Shown here piece by piece: positions 27,123-28,004 of a stretch of DNA of 28,004 nucleotides; position 1 is the first letter of the stretch; each line of letters opens with the position of its first letter. Source of the stretch: a virus. The DNA is taken from the IMG/VR virus record IMGVR_UViG_3300042472_000180, positions 1 through 28,004 of that record; one strand, written 5' to 3'. The notes beneath the pieces were generated by a model, which saw nothing but the letters and a program-made list of their open reading frames with translations, made no database searches and was not told the DNA's origin. Made by a program: the position numbers and the translations under genes.

Positions 27123-27133
27123 AATTTTTTTAT

Positions 27134-28004
27134 TTAAGGAGCAACATACTTCTTCCAAAACACTACTTGGTCAGGGAATGCTACCTGAACACCCATTTTG
27201 AATTCTACTACGAATCTCATTTCATCTGCTTCCTTAGCATAGAATAACTCAAAGCGATCCTGCTCATTCAAAAGGTCAGTACCTAGGTACATATTTGACA
27301 TTGACAAACCTACTAGGTAATCTGTGCCATTCAATCCGTTCACACCAATCAACTTCACATTTGTACCTGGGATGATCAACTCCATGTTCGCTGCATCTAC
27401 AGGATAGTGGAATAGGTTAGCGTTTCTCAAAGCTAGTACATACTCTCTGAAAGTATCATTACCTGCAAAGATAACTACATCAGACTTGTCCAATAGTTCA
27501 GCAGGAAGGGCAGCAAATACCGCATCAACAGCAGCAATCACAGTAGAAGTAGTCAATGTAGTAACATTGGCAGAGTTTCCATTGATTGGATCACCTGCAC
27601 CACCAAAACCTAGAGCATTGATGATAGTAGCAAAGCCATTGAACTTGTTAAGGTTAGCAGTACCTGAAGTAGTATCTCCCTGCCAAATAGCAGTTTCAAG
27701 GGCTGCGCCAATTCTCTCAACTTTCTGAGCAGAGTATTCTGCACCATAAGCCATGTAGTCATAGGTAGAACCTTCTCTCAAAGCCTTCTGAGTGTACTTA
27801 GCTTCAAATGCCTTAGGGCAAATTGATTCCTGAATTTTAATCTTTCCTACAGTGATGGTTCTCTGAGTGATAGTAGTAGTTCCGCTTGAGTTGAAACCAC
27901 AAGTTCCACCTGCTTGGAATACTGCATCAGTAGTCATGATGTTAATAGTCTCAGCGGATTTCACACCCACCTGAACATTACCTAGTGCTTCGATCAAAGA
28001 AGCA
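27134..28004 (-). CDS. Major capsid protein (HK97-type), C-terminal part
   Basis: The frame is open to the right window edge, so the gene is truncated there and its true start is not visible; the TTG at 27997 is an internal Leu codon. 289 residues are present. 'AEYSAQKVERIGAALETAIW', 'NKFNGFATIINAL', 'LPAELLDKSDVVIFAGNDTF', 'FHYPVDAANMELIIPGTNVK' and 'RFVVEFKMGVQVAFPDQVVF' follow the order of HK97-like capsid proteins (P- and A-domain strands, the short beta-rich C-terminus). It forms the icosahedral shell. It is followed by a hairpin and a second structural gene, consistent with high expression. Confidence 0.82.
   Translation of the reverse strand, partial: ASLIEALGNVQVGVKSAETINIMTTDAVFQAGGTCGFNSSGTTTITQRTITVGKIKIQESICPKAFEAKYTQKALREGSTYDYMAYGAEYSAQKVERIGAALETAIWQGDTTSGTANLNKFNGFATIINALGFGGAGDPINGNSANVTTLTTSTVIAAVDAVFAALPAELLDKSDVVIFAGNDTFREYVLALRNANLFHYPVDAANMELIIPGTNVKLIGVNGLNGTDYLVGLSMSNMYLGTDLLNEQDRFELFYAKEADEMRFVVEFKMGVQVAFPDQVVFWKKYVAP

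Noticed and set aside
27134-27997. Capsid gene beginning at 27997 as a complete protein
   Set aside because: The supposed start is TTG, an internal Leu codon, and the frame is open to the window edge, so the gene is truncated.
1-28004. CRISPR array
   Set aside because: No series of equal direct repeats with spacers was seen.
1-28004. Integrase or attachment site proving a temperate phage
   Set aside because: No integrase or excisionase is in the window; the Cro/CI-type protein alone does not prove lysogeny, and the tRNA-like element is not shown to be an attachment site.

Overview
The window is a contiguous piece of a tailed-phage (siphovirus-like) genome whose host is probably a member of the Bacteroidota. 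Evidence for the host is indirect. Two putative promoters carry an exact TAnnTTTG -7 box. Gene starts lack Shine-Dalgarno sequences and have A-rich leaders that often contain AACCAAA. The protein families (sigma-like protein, DUF6291-type replication protein, Gp157, portal with a C-terminal extension, small basic and holin-like proteins) are the set seen in flavobacterial and Bacteroides phages. There is no rRNA, no integrase and no host gene, so lifestyle cannot be decided. The window is cut at both ends, inside a probable tape measure gene on the left and the major capsid gene on the right.

Nearly everything is on the minus strand, so the genes read from right to left. Right block (28004 to about 20147): major capsid protein, a second structural protein, a terminator, then a 119-aa protein, portal, connector-like protein, a putative tail-terminator-like protein, two small membrane proteins around a 40-aa basic protein, an M15 peptidase endolysin, a metallophosphoesterase, a membrane-anchored protein in the spanin position, and small unknowns. 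A short plus-strand operon (19221-20084, four small genes including an Nmad1/DUF1599-like protein) runs convergently against this block.

Centre block (19074 to about 9683): early, recombination, replication and regulatory genes. These are an ERF annealing protein, Gp157, several small HTH proteins, a DUF6291-like protein, a RecA/DnaB-fold helicase, a cytosine-methyltransferase-like protein with a Cys-rich insert, a RusA resolvase, a Cro/CI-type repressor, a sigma-like protein and an SSB-like protein. Left block (9660 to 1): terminase small and large subunits, a two-frame tail assembly chaperone with a T-run -1 slip site, a gp10-like protein, two tail proteins, a fibre with a C-terminal S74 intramolecular chaperone, and the start of the tape measure gene. 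The terminase therefore sits with the tail genes and about 15 kb from the portal and capsid genes.

The most interesting signals are not protein families. (1) A class II tRNA-like element (11789-11893) has canonical arms but a 16-nt anticodon loop, followed by a compact pseudoknot-capable fold. (2) A three-hairpin RNA (15503-15593) sits directly before the replication operon. It ends in a strong intrinsic terminator whose loop is complementary over 7 nt to the loop of the first hairpin, which suggests conditional read-through. (3) There is a clean -1 frameshift signal. (4) The portal is fused to a winged-helix-like segment and a Cys/His-rich C-terminal domain. Many very small genes joined by ATGA stop/start overlaps are also present. 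All assignments come from reading the sequence; no database search or folding calculation was run.
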